A DNA stretch of 64,000 nt, taken from positions 1-64,000 of the forward strand of contig NZ_JAVIFT010000003.1 in assembly GCF_031157355.1 (NCBI RefSeq), read 5' to 3'. Shown here piece by piece: positions 45,947-53,995 of the stretch; within the stretch, counting starts at the first letter, position 1; each line of letters opens with the position of its first letter. The notes beneath the pieces are model-generated. The model saw only the letters and a list, made by a program, of their open reading frames with translations. It did not search any database and had not been told where the DNA came from. Source of the stretch: Hyphomicrobium sp. LHD-15. GTDB taxonomy: Bacteria; Pseudomonadota; Alphaproteobacteria; Rhizobiales; Hyphomicrobiaceae. Made by a program: the position numbers and the translations under genes.

Positions 45947-48328
45947 ATGTATCACTTCATCGAGAAAGAAATACGATCCACGCAAGGCAACGTTACCTCA
46001 CAGGCTCTCATCGAGAACGTGAGCCGACGCAGCTTCCTCGGCGGCGTGCTGAAGACCTCCGGCGTGGTGCTTGCCCTGCAGGTTGTCCCAGGCGGCGCAG
46101 CCGGCGCCTTTGAGTCCTATCCGACGGGTGCCGCTGGCATGCCGCGCGGCGTGGTCAACGATCCGCACGTCTTCGTCGCCATCGATGCGGACGGCGTCGT
46201 CACCATCGTCGCGCACCGCTCCGAGATGGGAACCGGAGCCAAGACCAGCCTGCCCATGGTCGTTGCCGACGAGATGGAGGCTGACTGGTCTCAGGTTCGC
46301 GTCATCCAGGCTCCCGGAGACGAGCCGCGCTACGGCAACCAGGACACCGACGGCTCGCGCAGCGTTCGTCACTTCCTCCAGCCCATGCGCGAATGTGGCG
46401 CCGCGATGCGCTACATGCTGGAATCTGCAGCCGCCGCCAAGTGGGGCGTGGACCGCTCGCTCTGCAAGGCGAAATTGCATCACGTCGTATTGCTGGAGAA
46501 AGGCAAGACAGCCGGCGAGATGGTCGAGACCAAGACCCAGCTCGGCTTCGGCGAACTCGCCGCAGCGGCGATGAGCCAGCCTGTTCCCTCACGTGACAAG
46601 CTCGCATTCAAGCAGCCGAAAGACTTCCGCTACATCGGCAAGGGCACGACCCCGATCGTCGATCTCCACGGCATTACGGTCGGCACGGCCCAGTATGGAG
46701 CCGACGTACGCGTGCCCGGCATGAAGTATGCGGTCATCGCCCGTCCGCCCGTGGTCGGTGGAAAGGTCAAGAAGTATGACGCTACCGCAGCGCTGAAGGT
46801 GCCCGGTGTCGAAGCCGTCCACGAGATCGAAGGCCACGCTCCGCCCGCCAAGTTTCTGCCCCTCGGCGGTATCGCCGTCGTCGCACGATCGACGTACGCC
46901 GCCATGCAGGGCCGCGATGCGCTGGTGATCGAGTGGGAGGACGGTCCGCATGCGGGCTACAATTCCGCCGCCTTCCGCGAAGAAATGACCGCAACGGCCG
47001 CCAAGCCCGGAAAGGTCATTCGCAACCAGGGCGACCCCGACGCCGCGTTCGCTGGCGCTGCGGAGGTGTTCACCGCCGATTACCACCAAAGCCACGTCGC
47101 TCAGGCATCGATGGAGCCGCCGGTCGCGCTTGCCCGCATTTCCGACGGCAAGATCGAGGTCTGGGCCCCGGCTCAAAGCCCCTACGGCGCACGCGAGGAC
47201 ATCGCGAAGGCGTTGGATGTGCCGATCGAGACTGTCACCGTCCACGTAACGCTGCTCGGCGGCGGCTTCGGTCGCAAATCGAAATGCGACTACATGATCG
47301 AAGCCGTGCAGCTCTCGAAGAAGCTCGGTGGAACGCCGGTCATGTTGCAGTGGACACGCGACGACGACTTGCGTCACGCCTTCTACCACACGACATCCGT
47401 CGAGCGGATCGAGGCCGCCTTGGACAAAGCGGGCAAGGTTGTCGGCTGGCGCCATCGAACGGTCGCACCATCGATCCTGTCGACCTTCGCCGCCGACAGC
47501 GGCTACCAGTTCCATATCGAGTACGGCATGGGCTTCGCCGACATGCCGTTCGAGATTCCGAACATCCGCTGCGAGAACGGGCAGGCCTTTGCGCACACGC
47601 GCATCGGCTGGTTCCGTTCGGTGTCGAACATTCCGCGCGCCTTTGCCGTGCAGTCGTTCGTCGCTGAGCTCGCCCACAAACTCGGCCGCGACCCCAAGGA
47701 TCTCCTGATTGAGCTGATCGGATCGGACCGCAAGATCGATCCGAAGTCCTCAGGCATGCCCGAGGACTTCTGGAACTACGGCGAGCCCTATGCCGAGTTC
47801 CCGATCGATACGGCGCGCCTGAAGAATGTCGTCGAAGTCGCCGCCGAGAAAGCCGGTTGGGGCAAGAAGCTGCCGCCGAAGCAGGGGCTCGGCATCGCAG
47901 TGCATCGCTCGTTCGTCTCGTACGTCGCCATGGCGGTGCGGGTCGAGATCGACGCCAACGGCATCATCCGCGTGCCTGAAGTCACGGCCGCCATCGACTG
48001 CGGTTTTTACATCAATCCGGAGCGCATCCGATCGCAGATCGAAGGCGCGGCGGTGATGGGCATGTCGACGGCCCTCTACAGCGGCATCACCTTCAAGGAT
48101 GGCCAGGTGGAGCAATCGAACTTCAGCGACTTCGAAGTCGCGCGGATGTCGAACTTTCCGCAGAAGGTCAACGTGCACATCATCGAGCCGACGTCTCCGT
48201 CGCACCACGCGACAGGCGTGGGCGAGCCGGGAGTGCCGCCATTCGCGCCAGCCCTGTGCAACGCGATCTTCGCGGCCACCGGCAAGCGCCTCCGCAGCCT
48301 TCCGACCGGAGAAAAACTCGATGCGTAG
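45947..48328 (+). CDS. Molybdenum hydroxylase large subunit (isoquinoline 1-oxidoreductase beta / aldehyde oxidoreductase type)
   Basis: Molybdopterin-binding subunit of 793 residues that oxidises aldehydes or hydroxylates N-heterocycles with water. A twin-arginine-like leader (SRRSFLGGVLKTSG, about 26-40) suggests periplasmic location. Mo-site motifs are SEMGTGAKTSLPMVVADE, LLGGGFGRKS and GVGEPGVPP, in which Glu760 is the catalytic base. The IorB branch often has a partner with c-type hemes, but none is encoded here. The likely maturation factor is the XdhC protein at 32304-33302. In this setting, oxidation of the aldehyde formed by the PQQ enzyme is the simplest role. Confidence 0.9.
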   Translation: MYHFIEKEIRSTQGNVTSQALIENVSRRSFLGGVLKTSGVVLALQVVPGGAAGAFESYPTGAAGMPRGVVNDPHVFVAIDADGVVTIVAHRSEMGTGAKTSLPMVVADEMEADWSQVRVIQAPGDEPRYGNQDTDGSRSVRHFLQPMRECGAAMRYMLESAAAAKWGVDRSLCKAKLHHVVLLEKGKTAGEMVETKTQLGFGELAAAAMSQPVPSRDKLAFKQPKDFRYIGKGTTPIVDLHGITVGTAQYGADVRVPGMKYAVIARPPVVGGKVKKYDATAALKVPGVEAVHEIEGHAPPAKFLPLGGIAVVARSTYAAMQGRDALVIEWEDGPHAGYNSAAFREEMTATAAKPGKVIRNQGDPDAAFAGAAEVFTADYHQSHVAQASMEPPVALARISDGKIEVWAPAQSPYGAREDIAKALDVPIETVTVHVTLLGGGFGRKSKCDYMIEAVQLSKKLGGTPVMLQWTRDDDLRHAFYHTTSVERIEAALDKAGKVVGWRHRTVAPSILSTFAADSGYQFHIEYGMGFADMPFEIPNIRCENGQAFAHTRIGWFRSVSNIPRAFAVQSFVAELAHKLGRDPKDLLIELIGSDRKIDPKSSGMPEDFWNYGEPYAEFPIDTARLKNVVEVAAEKAGWGKKLPPKQGLGIAVHRSFVSYVAMAVRVEIDANGIIRVPEVTAAIDCGFYINPERIRSQIEGAAVMGMSTALYSGITFKDGQVEQSNFSDFEVARMSNFPQKVNVHIIEPTSPSHHATGVGEPGVPPFAPALCNAIFAATGKRLRSLPTGEKLDA

Positions 48329-48429
48329 GTAGCAACAACGCATCGCTGGCATCTCTCCCCGAAGGGAGCGACACGCCACACTCATAAAAAACCAACCGCG
48401 GCGCGAGCCGCGATCTGCCGAGACCATCA

Positions 48430-48455
48430 CGCGGAGCAGCTGAAGCTGCTCCGCG
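48430..48455. repeat. Perfect 11-bp hairpin upstream of aceE
   Basis: CGCGGAGCAGC (48430-48440) pairs with GCTGCTCCGCG (48445-48455) around a TGAA tetraloop. There is no T-run. It lies 36 bases before the aceE ATG, so it could adjust translation or mRNA stability between the Mo hydroxylase and aceE. Confidence 0.6.
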
Positions 48456-48491
48456 AACGCGAGCGCATGCGAAACCGAAGGCTTTCACACC

Positions 48492-51164
48492 ATGGACGAC
48501 AAACCCGACGACAGAGGCCTGGAAAAGCGGGAATGGGAGGAGGCGATCTCGTCGGTCATCGCGTTCGACGGCACGCGTCGCGCCGATGAGCTTCTGACCA
48601 GCGCCGTCGAAACCGCCCGCCGCTCGGGCGCCAGCCTGCCGTTCGCCGCCAACACGGCTTACGTCAACACCATCTCGGTCGATCAGGAGCCGAAGCACCC
48701 AGGCGTGCGAGAGGTCGAGCACCGCATCCGCTCGGCGATCCGCTGGAACGCGGCGGCCATCGTCTTGCGTGCCAACAAAACCTCATCCGAGCTCGGCGGC
48801 CACATCGCGAGCTTCCAGTCCGCGGCAACCCTCTACGACACCGGCTTCGAGCACTTCTGGCATGCGCCGTCTGAAACCCATGGCGGCGATCTCCTGTTCA
48901 TTCAAGGACACTCGTCTCCCGGCATTTACGCGCGCGCCTTCCTCGAAGGCCGCCTCAGCGAGGAGCAGCTTCTGAACTTCCGCCAGGAGGTGGATGGCAA
49001 GGGCATTTCCTCCTATCCCCATCCCTGGCTGATGCCAGATTTCTGGCAGTTTCCGACCGTCTCGATGGGGCTTGGCCCGATCATGGCCATCTATCAGGCA
49101 CGCTTCCTGAAATATCTGCACGGCCGCAGCCTCGCGGACACCGACAACCGCCACGTCTGGACGTTCTGCGGCGACGGCGAGATGGACGAGCCGGAGAGCC
49201 TTGGCGCGATCGCACTCGCCGGACGCGAGAAGCTCGACAACCTGATCTTCGTCGTCAACTGCAACCTGCAACGGCTCGACGGCCCGGTGCGCGGCAACGG
49301 CAAGATCATCCAGGAGCTGGAGGGTGTGTTTCGCGGCGCCGGATGGAATGTCATCAAGGTGATCTGGGGCTCGACCTGGGATGAGCTGTTCGCACGCGAC
49401 ACATCCGGCAAGCTGCGCGAGCTGATGGAAGAGTGCGTCGACGGCGAATATCAGGATTTCAAATCCAAGGATGGCGCCTACATCCGCAAGAACTTCTTCG
49501 GCCGCTACCCGGAAACCGCGGCCATGGTCGCCGATTGGACCGACGATCAGATCTGGAAGCTGACCCGCGGCGGCCACGATCCGTCCAAGGTATTCGCCGC
49601 TTACAAAGCCGCCGTCGAGCATCGTGGCCAGCCGACCGTGATCCTCGCCAAGACCGTCAAGGGCTACGGCATGGGTAACGCCGGCGAAGCGCAGATGATC
49701 ATCCATCAGCAGAAGAAGATGGAGATCGACGCCCTGCGTCAGTTCCGCGATCGCTTCCAGGTTCCGGTCGAAGATGCAGATCTCACAAATCTGCCGCTGA
49801 TCCGCTTCCCGGACGGCTCGGAGGAAATGAATTATCTCCGCACGCGGCGCGAAGCCCTGGGTGGCTATCTGCCGGCCCGGCGGCAGCGCTCCGAAAGCTT
49901 GCAGGCGCCTCCATTGTCGGCCTTCGACGGCCAGCTCAAAGGCAGCGCCGGGCGCGAGATCTCGACCACCATGGCCTTCGTGCGCCTTCTCTTGACGCTG
50001 CTGCGCGACAAGACGCTCGGGCCGCGCATCGTGCCGATCGTGCCCGACGAGAGCCGCACCTTCGGCATGGAAGGCATGTTCCGCCAGTTCGGCATTTTCA
50101 GCCAGGTCGGGCAGCTTTATCGGCCGTCGGATGCCGGCGAGTTGAGCTTCTACAAGGAGGATCGCCAAGGCCAGATGCTGCAGGAAGGCATCAACGAGGC
50201 CGGCGCCATGTCATCGTGGATCGCGGCCGCGACGAGCTATTCGACCTCGAACGTGCCGATGATCCCGTTCTACATTTTCTATTCCATGTTCGGCTTCCAG
50301 CGCATCGGCGATCTCGCCTGGGCGGCGGGCGACAGCCGCGCGCGCGGCTTCCTGATCGGCGGCACGTCGGGCCGTACGACCCTCAACGGTGAGGGGCTGC
50401 AGCACGAGGACGGCCACAGCCACCTGATGTCGGCGACGATCCCGAACTGCGTCTCTTACGACCCGACCTACGCCTACGAGCTGGCCGTGATCATCCAGAA
50501 CGGCCTCACCCACATGATGGAGCGGCAGGAGGATGTCTTCTACTACATCACTGCGCTCAACGAGAACTATGAGCACCCCGCCATGCCGGAAGGCGTGGAG
50601 GACGGCATCATCAAGGGCATGTACCGCCTCAAGGCGCGAGCGACCGACACTAAGAAGAAGAGTGGCCACACCGTGCAGCTCATGGGATCTGGCGCAATCC
50701 TGCGCGAGGTCATCGCGGGCGCCGAGCTTCTGGAAAAGGACTTCGGCATCTCCGCCGACATCTGGAGCGTGACCAGCTTCACCGAGATTGCGCGCGACGC
50801 ACAGGCCGTGGAGCGCTGGAACCTTCTCAATCCGCTGGAGCAGCCGCGCGTGCCCTACGTAACCCAGCTTCTCAGCGAGCACGGATCTGGGCCTGTGATC
50901 GCCGCGACCGACTACATGAAGGCGTTCGCGGAACAGATCCGCGCCTTCGTACCGGGCACCTACCGCGTGCTCGGTACCGACGGCTTCGGCCGCTCCGACT
51001 ATCGGCGCAAGCTGCGCTTCCACTTCGAGGTCGACCGGCACTTCGTTGCCGTCTCCGCCCTCAAGGCGCTGGCCGACGAGAACAAGATCCCCTCGACACG
51101 GGTCGCCGAGGCGCTTGCCAAGTACGGCATCGATCCCACCAAAGCCGACCCCGTAAAAATCTAG
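48492..51164 (+). CDS. aceE: Pyruvate dehydrogenase E1, homodimeric type
   Basis: Thiamine-diphosphate-dependent E1 of 890 residues, which decarboxylates pyruvate and acetylates the lipoyl groups of AceF. The ThDP motif runs from GDGEMDEPESLGA to the NLQRLDGPVRGNG stretch. The motifs VPDESRTFGMEGMF and LIGGTSGRTTLNGEGLQHEDGH are typical of single-chain AceE. Most alphaproteobacteria use a two-chain E1 (PdhA/PdhB), so this enzyme is unusual for the lineage and may be a second, substrate-induced complex. aceF and lpd follow in the same direction. Confidence 0.95.
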   Translation: MDDKPDDRGLEKREWEEAISSVIAFDGTRRADELLTSAVETARRSGASLPFAANTAYVNTISVDQEPKHPGVREVEHRIRSAIRWNAAAIVLRANKTSSELGGHIASFQSAATLYDTGFEHFWHAPSETHGGDLLFIQGHSSPGIYARAFLEGRLSEEQLLNFRQEVDGKGISSYPHPWLMPDFWQFPTVSMGLGPIMAIYQARFLKYLHGRSLADTDNRHVWTFCGDGEMDEPESLGAIALAGREKLDNLIFVVNCNLQRLDGPVRGNGKIIQELEGVFRGAGWNVIKVIWGSTWDELFARDTSGKLRELMEECVDGEYQDFKSKDGAYIRKNFFGRYPETAAMVADWTDDQIWKLTRGGHDPSKVFAAYKAAVEHRGQPTVILAKTVKGYGMGNAGEAQMIIHQQKKMEIDALRQFRDRFQVPVEDADLTNLPLIRFPDGSEEMNYLRTRREALGGYLPARRQRSESLQAPPLSAFDGQLKGSAGREISTTMAFVRLLLTLLRDKTLGPRIVPIVPDESRTFGMEGMFRQFGIFSQVGQLYRPSDAGELSFYKEDRQGQMLQEGINEAGAMSSWIAAATSYSTSNVPMIPFYIFYSMFGFQRIGDLAWAAGDSRARGFLIGGTSGRTTLNGEGLQHEDGHSHLMSATIPNCVSYDPTYAYELAVIIQNGLTHMMERQEDVFYYITALNENYEHPAMPEGVEDGIIKGMYRLKARATDTKKKSGHTVQLMGSGAILREVIAGAELLEKDFGISADIWSVTSFTEIARDAQAVERWNLLNPLEQPRVPYVTQLLSEHGSGPVIAATDYMKAFAEQIRAFVPGTYRVLGTDGFGRSDYRRKLRFHFEVDRHFVAVSALKALADENKIPSTRVAEALAKYGIDPTKADPVKI

Positions 51165-51189
51165 GCCGCTCCCGCGCCGCAAAGCAGCC

Positions 51190-51206
51190 GCCGCAGCAAC
51201 TGCGGC
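51190..51206. repeat. Small hairpin between aceE and aceF
   Basis: GCCGCAG (51190-51196) pairs with CTGCGGC (51200-51206) around a CAA loop. It ends 18 bases before the aceF start. It is the third intercistronic hairpin in this cluster and lacks a T-run. Confidence 0.4.
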
Positions 51207-51224
51207 CGTAAGGATAAAAGCTCA

Positions 51225-52502
51225 ATGTCCATGATCGACGTGAAGGTTCCGGCCATCGGCGATTTCGCCAATGTGCCCGTGATCGAGGTTTTGGTGAAAC
51301 CGGGCGACAGCGTGAAGGCGGAGGATCCGTTGATCGCGCTCGAATCCGACAAGGCAACAATGGAGGTGCCTGCGCCATCTGCGGGCAAGGTCGCCGAGAT
51401 CATCATCAAGGTCGGCGACAAGGTGAGTGAAGGCAGCCTGATCCTCAAGCTCGTGCCGGAAGGCGGCGCCACGAGCGCGCCGGGAGCGAGCAGCGCGCAA
51501 GAGCAGCGCAAAGAGCCTTCTCCGACGCCGCAACACGCACACGAGGTCGGCCCTTCCGCCCCATCGCCGCACGCAGACGCCAGTACGCTCCCCGTTGCCA
51601 TCGACTTCGGCGGTGTTCTCGCCAGCCCCTCCATCCGCCGTTTGGCGCGCGAACTCGATATCGATATCGCCAAGATTAAAGGCAGCGGTGCGAAGGGGCG
51701 CATCACCAAGGAGGACGTGAAAGACGCACTCGGCGGCGGATCTGCTCCGGGTGCGGGATCGGGCGCCGGCATCCCCGCCATCCCGCAGCAGGACTTTTCG
51801 AAGTTCGGACCCACGACCATGCAGCCCCTGTCTCGTCTGAAGCGGCTCTCCGGGCCGCACCTCCATCGCGCATGGCTTAACGTTCCGCACGTGACCCACA
51901 CTGATGAGGCCGACATCACCGATCTCGAAGCCTATCGCAAAGAGCTCGACAACGAGGCGAAGCTCAAGGGTTACCGGGTCACGCTGCTGTCGTTCCTGCT
52001 GATGGCATGCGTCGGCGCGCTGAGACAGCATCCGGAGTTCAACGCCTCGCTGACGCCCGAAGGCGACGCGCTGATCCTCAAGAACTATTACAACATCGGC
52101 GTTGCCGTCGACACGCCGGACGGCCTCGTGGTGCCGGTCATCAAGGAGGTCGATCGCAAACGCATCCTTGAACTCAGCCAGGAGCTATCGACCGTGTCGC
52201 AGCGCATGCGCGACGGCAAGATCGCGCCTGCCGATATCCAGGGCGGCACCTTCTCCATCTCGAGCCTCGGCGGCATCGGCGGCACCAACTTTACGCCCAT
52301 CGTCAATGCGCCAGAAGTCGCGATCCTCGGCGTCGTGCGCGCAACCACGCGCCCGGTGTGGACCGGCGACACGTTCGTTCCGCGCCTGATGTTGCCGCTC
52401 TGCCTCTCCTACGATCATCGCGTCATCGACGGCGCCCTCGCCGCCCGCTTCACCCGCCGCCTCGCCGAAATCCTCTGCGACGTTCGCCAGCTGGTACTCT
52501 AA
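51225..52502 (+). CDS. aceF: Pyruvate dehydrogenase E2, dihydrolipoamide acetyltransferase
   Basis: A 425-residue E2. One lipoyl domain (about 3-77) carries the lipoyl Lys in ALESDKATMEVPAP. A flexible Ala/Pro/Ser linker follows, then an E1/E3-binding domain (ASPSIRRLARELDIDIAKIKGSGAKGRITKEDV, about 128-162) and the catalytic core ending with SYDHRVIDGALAARF, which contains the active His and Asp. E. coli AceF has three lipoyl domains; this one has a single domain. It is 60 bases after aceE. Confidence 0.95.
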   Translation: MSMIDVKVPAIGDFANVPVIEVLVKPGDSVKAEDPLIALESDKATMEVPAPSAGKVAEIIIKVGDKVSEGSLILKLVPEGGATSAPGASSAQEQRKEPSPTPQHAHEVGPSAPSPHADASTLPVAIDFGGVLASPSIRRLARELDIDIAKIKGSGAKGRITKEDVKDALGGGSAPGAGSGAGIPAIPQQDFSKFGPTTMQPLSRLKRLSGPHLHRAWLNVPHVTHTDEADITDLEAYRKELDNEAKLKGYRVTLLSFLLMACVGALRQHPEFNASLTPEGDALILKNYYNIGVAVDTPDGLVVPVIKEVDRKRILELSQELSTVSQRMRDGKIAPADIQGGTFSISSLGGIGGTNFTPIVNAPEVAILGVVRATTRPVWTGDTFVPRLMLPLCLSYDHRVIDGALAARFTRRLAEILCDVRQLVL

Positions 52503-52508
52503 GATCCA

Positions 52509-53942
52509 ATGACAAAAGCACCCGATATCGAAACCGAAATCCTCGTTCTCGGCGCAGGACCCGGCGGCTATACAGCCGCGTTCCGTGCCGCCGATCTTGG
52601 CCGCAAGGTCGTGCTCGTCGAGCGCGCCCCCGTTCTCGGCGGCGTGTGCCTCAACGTCGGCTGTATTCCCTCAAAGGCCTTGCTGCATGCCGCCAAGGTC
52701 ATTGAGGAAACCCATGAGATGACCGCCGCCGGCCTCAGCTTCACTGCGCACGCACCCGATCTCGACAAGCTGCGCGGCTGGAAAAACGGCATCGTCGGCA
52801 GGTTGACCTCGGGGCTCTCCGCCCTCGCGAAGCAGCGCAAGGTGACAGTGGTCACCGGCACCGGACGCTTCGTGTCTCCTCGCGAGATCGACGTGACACA
52901 CGACGGCAAGACGAGCCGGATCTCGTTCGAGAAGGCCATCGTCGCGGCAGGTTCCGAGCCGGTAAAGCTGCCCTTCGTCCCGAATGCGGACCCGCGCGTT
53001 CTCGACTCCACCGGAGCACTCGACCTTGCGGACATTCCGAAGCGGCTGCTCGTTATCGGCGGTGGCATCATCGGCCTCGAGATGGCGACGGTCTACCACG
53101 CCCTCGGCAGCCGCGTGAGCGTGGTCGAGCTGATGGACCAAATCATTCCCGGAGCCGACCGCGACATCGTCGCCCCGCTGATGAAGCACATCAAGGCACG
53201 CTACGAGGCCATCCACCTCACCACCAAGGTGACAAAGGTCGAAGCGACGACCGCGGGCCTGACCGTCACCCTTGAGAGCGCCGAGCAAAAACGAACCGAA
53301 ACCTTCGACAAAATCCTCGTCGCCGTCGGCCGCGTCCCCAACGGAAAGCAATTGGGCCTGGAGGCATCCGGCGTCAGCGTCGACGCGCGCGGCTACATTG
53401 CGGTCGACCGGCGGATGTGCACCAACGTCCCGCACATCTTCGCCATCGGCGATGTCGTCGGCCAGCCGATGCTCGCCCACAAGGCCGTGCACGAGGGCAA
53501 GGTCGCAGCCGAGGCCGCTGCAGGCCTCACATCCTCATTCGATGCGCGCGTGATCCCATCGGTTGCCTATACCGATCCCGAGGTTGCTTGGGTTGGGCTA
53601 ACCGAGAGCGACGCGAAGGAGAAAAACATCGCCTACGGCAAGGGCAGCTTTCCATGGGCCGCCTCGGGCCGCGCGCTGTCGCTCGGACGCGACGAGGGCC
53701 TGACCAAAGTGCTGTTCGATCCCGAAACGCATCGCATCCTGGGCTGCGGCATTGTCGGGCCCAATGCCGGAGACCTCATCGCGGAAGCCGCACTCGCCAT
53801 CGAGATGGGCGCCGATGCAGCCGACATCAGCGCGACCATCCACCCTCACCCGACGCTGTCGGAAACGTTCGCCCAGGCTGCGGAAATGTTCGAGGGCACC
53901 ATCACCGATCTGATGCCGCCCAAACGACGCACGGGAGGCTAA
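52509..53942 (+). CDS. lpd: Dihydrolipoyl dehydrogenase (E3)
   Basis: FAD-dependent E3 of 477 residues that reoxidises dihydrolipoamide with NAD+. The FAD motif GAGPGGYTAAFRAADLG is near 14-30, the redox disulfide lies in GGVCLNVGCIPSKALLH, the NAD motif is GGGIIGLEMATVYHALG, and the C-terminal HPHPTLSE supplies the catalytic His-Glu pair. It starts six bases after aceF, so the three genes form an operon encoding a complete complex. Confidence 0.96.
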   Translation: MTKAPDIETEILVLGAGPGGYTAAFRAADLGRKVVLVERAPVLGGVCLNVGCIPSKALLHAAKVIEETHEMTAAGLSFTAHAPDLDKLRGWKNGIVGRLTSGLSALAKQRKVTVVTGTGRFVSPREIDVTHDGKTSRISFEKAIVAAGSEPVKLPFVPNADPRVLDSTGALDLADIPKRLLVIGGGIIGLEMATVYHALGSRVSVVELMDQIIPGADRDIVAPLMKHIKARYEAIHLTTKVTKVEATTAGLTVTLESAEQKRTETFDKILVAVGRVPNGKQLGLEASGVSVDARGYIAVDRRMCTNVPHIFAIGDVVGQPMLAHKAVHEGKVAAEAAAGLTSSFDARVIPSVAYTDPEVAWVGLTESDAKEKNIAYGKGSFPWAASGRALSLGRDEGLTKVLFDPETHRILGCGIVGPNAGDLIAEAALAIEMGADAADISATIHPHPTLSETFAQAAEMFEGTITDLMPPKRRTGG

Positions 53943-53955
53943 GTCACCGCAACGC

Positions 53956-53988
53956 AAAAAAGCGGGGTGCCGATAAGGCGCCCCGCTT
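53956..53988 (-). terminator. Terminator of the TonB-dependent receptor gene
   Basis: Read on the minus strand, a 12-bp stem (53988-53977 with 53971-53960, one G-T pair) with a 5-base loop runs into six T residues ending at 53956. It lies seven bases after the receptor stop. It may also stop lpd transcription from the other side, though no T-run is present in that direction. Confidence 0.85.
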
Positions 53989-53995
53989 CGGCTCA

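Noticed and set aside
48492-53942. An acetoin dehydrogenase operon, suggested by the AcoR-like regulator
   Set aside because: Acetoin dehydrogenase has separate E1 alpha and beta chains; here E1 is a single 890-residue AceE with its own ThDP motif, so pyruvate is the substrate.
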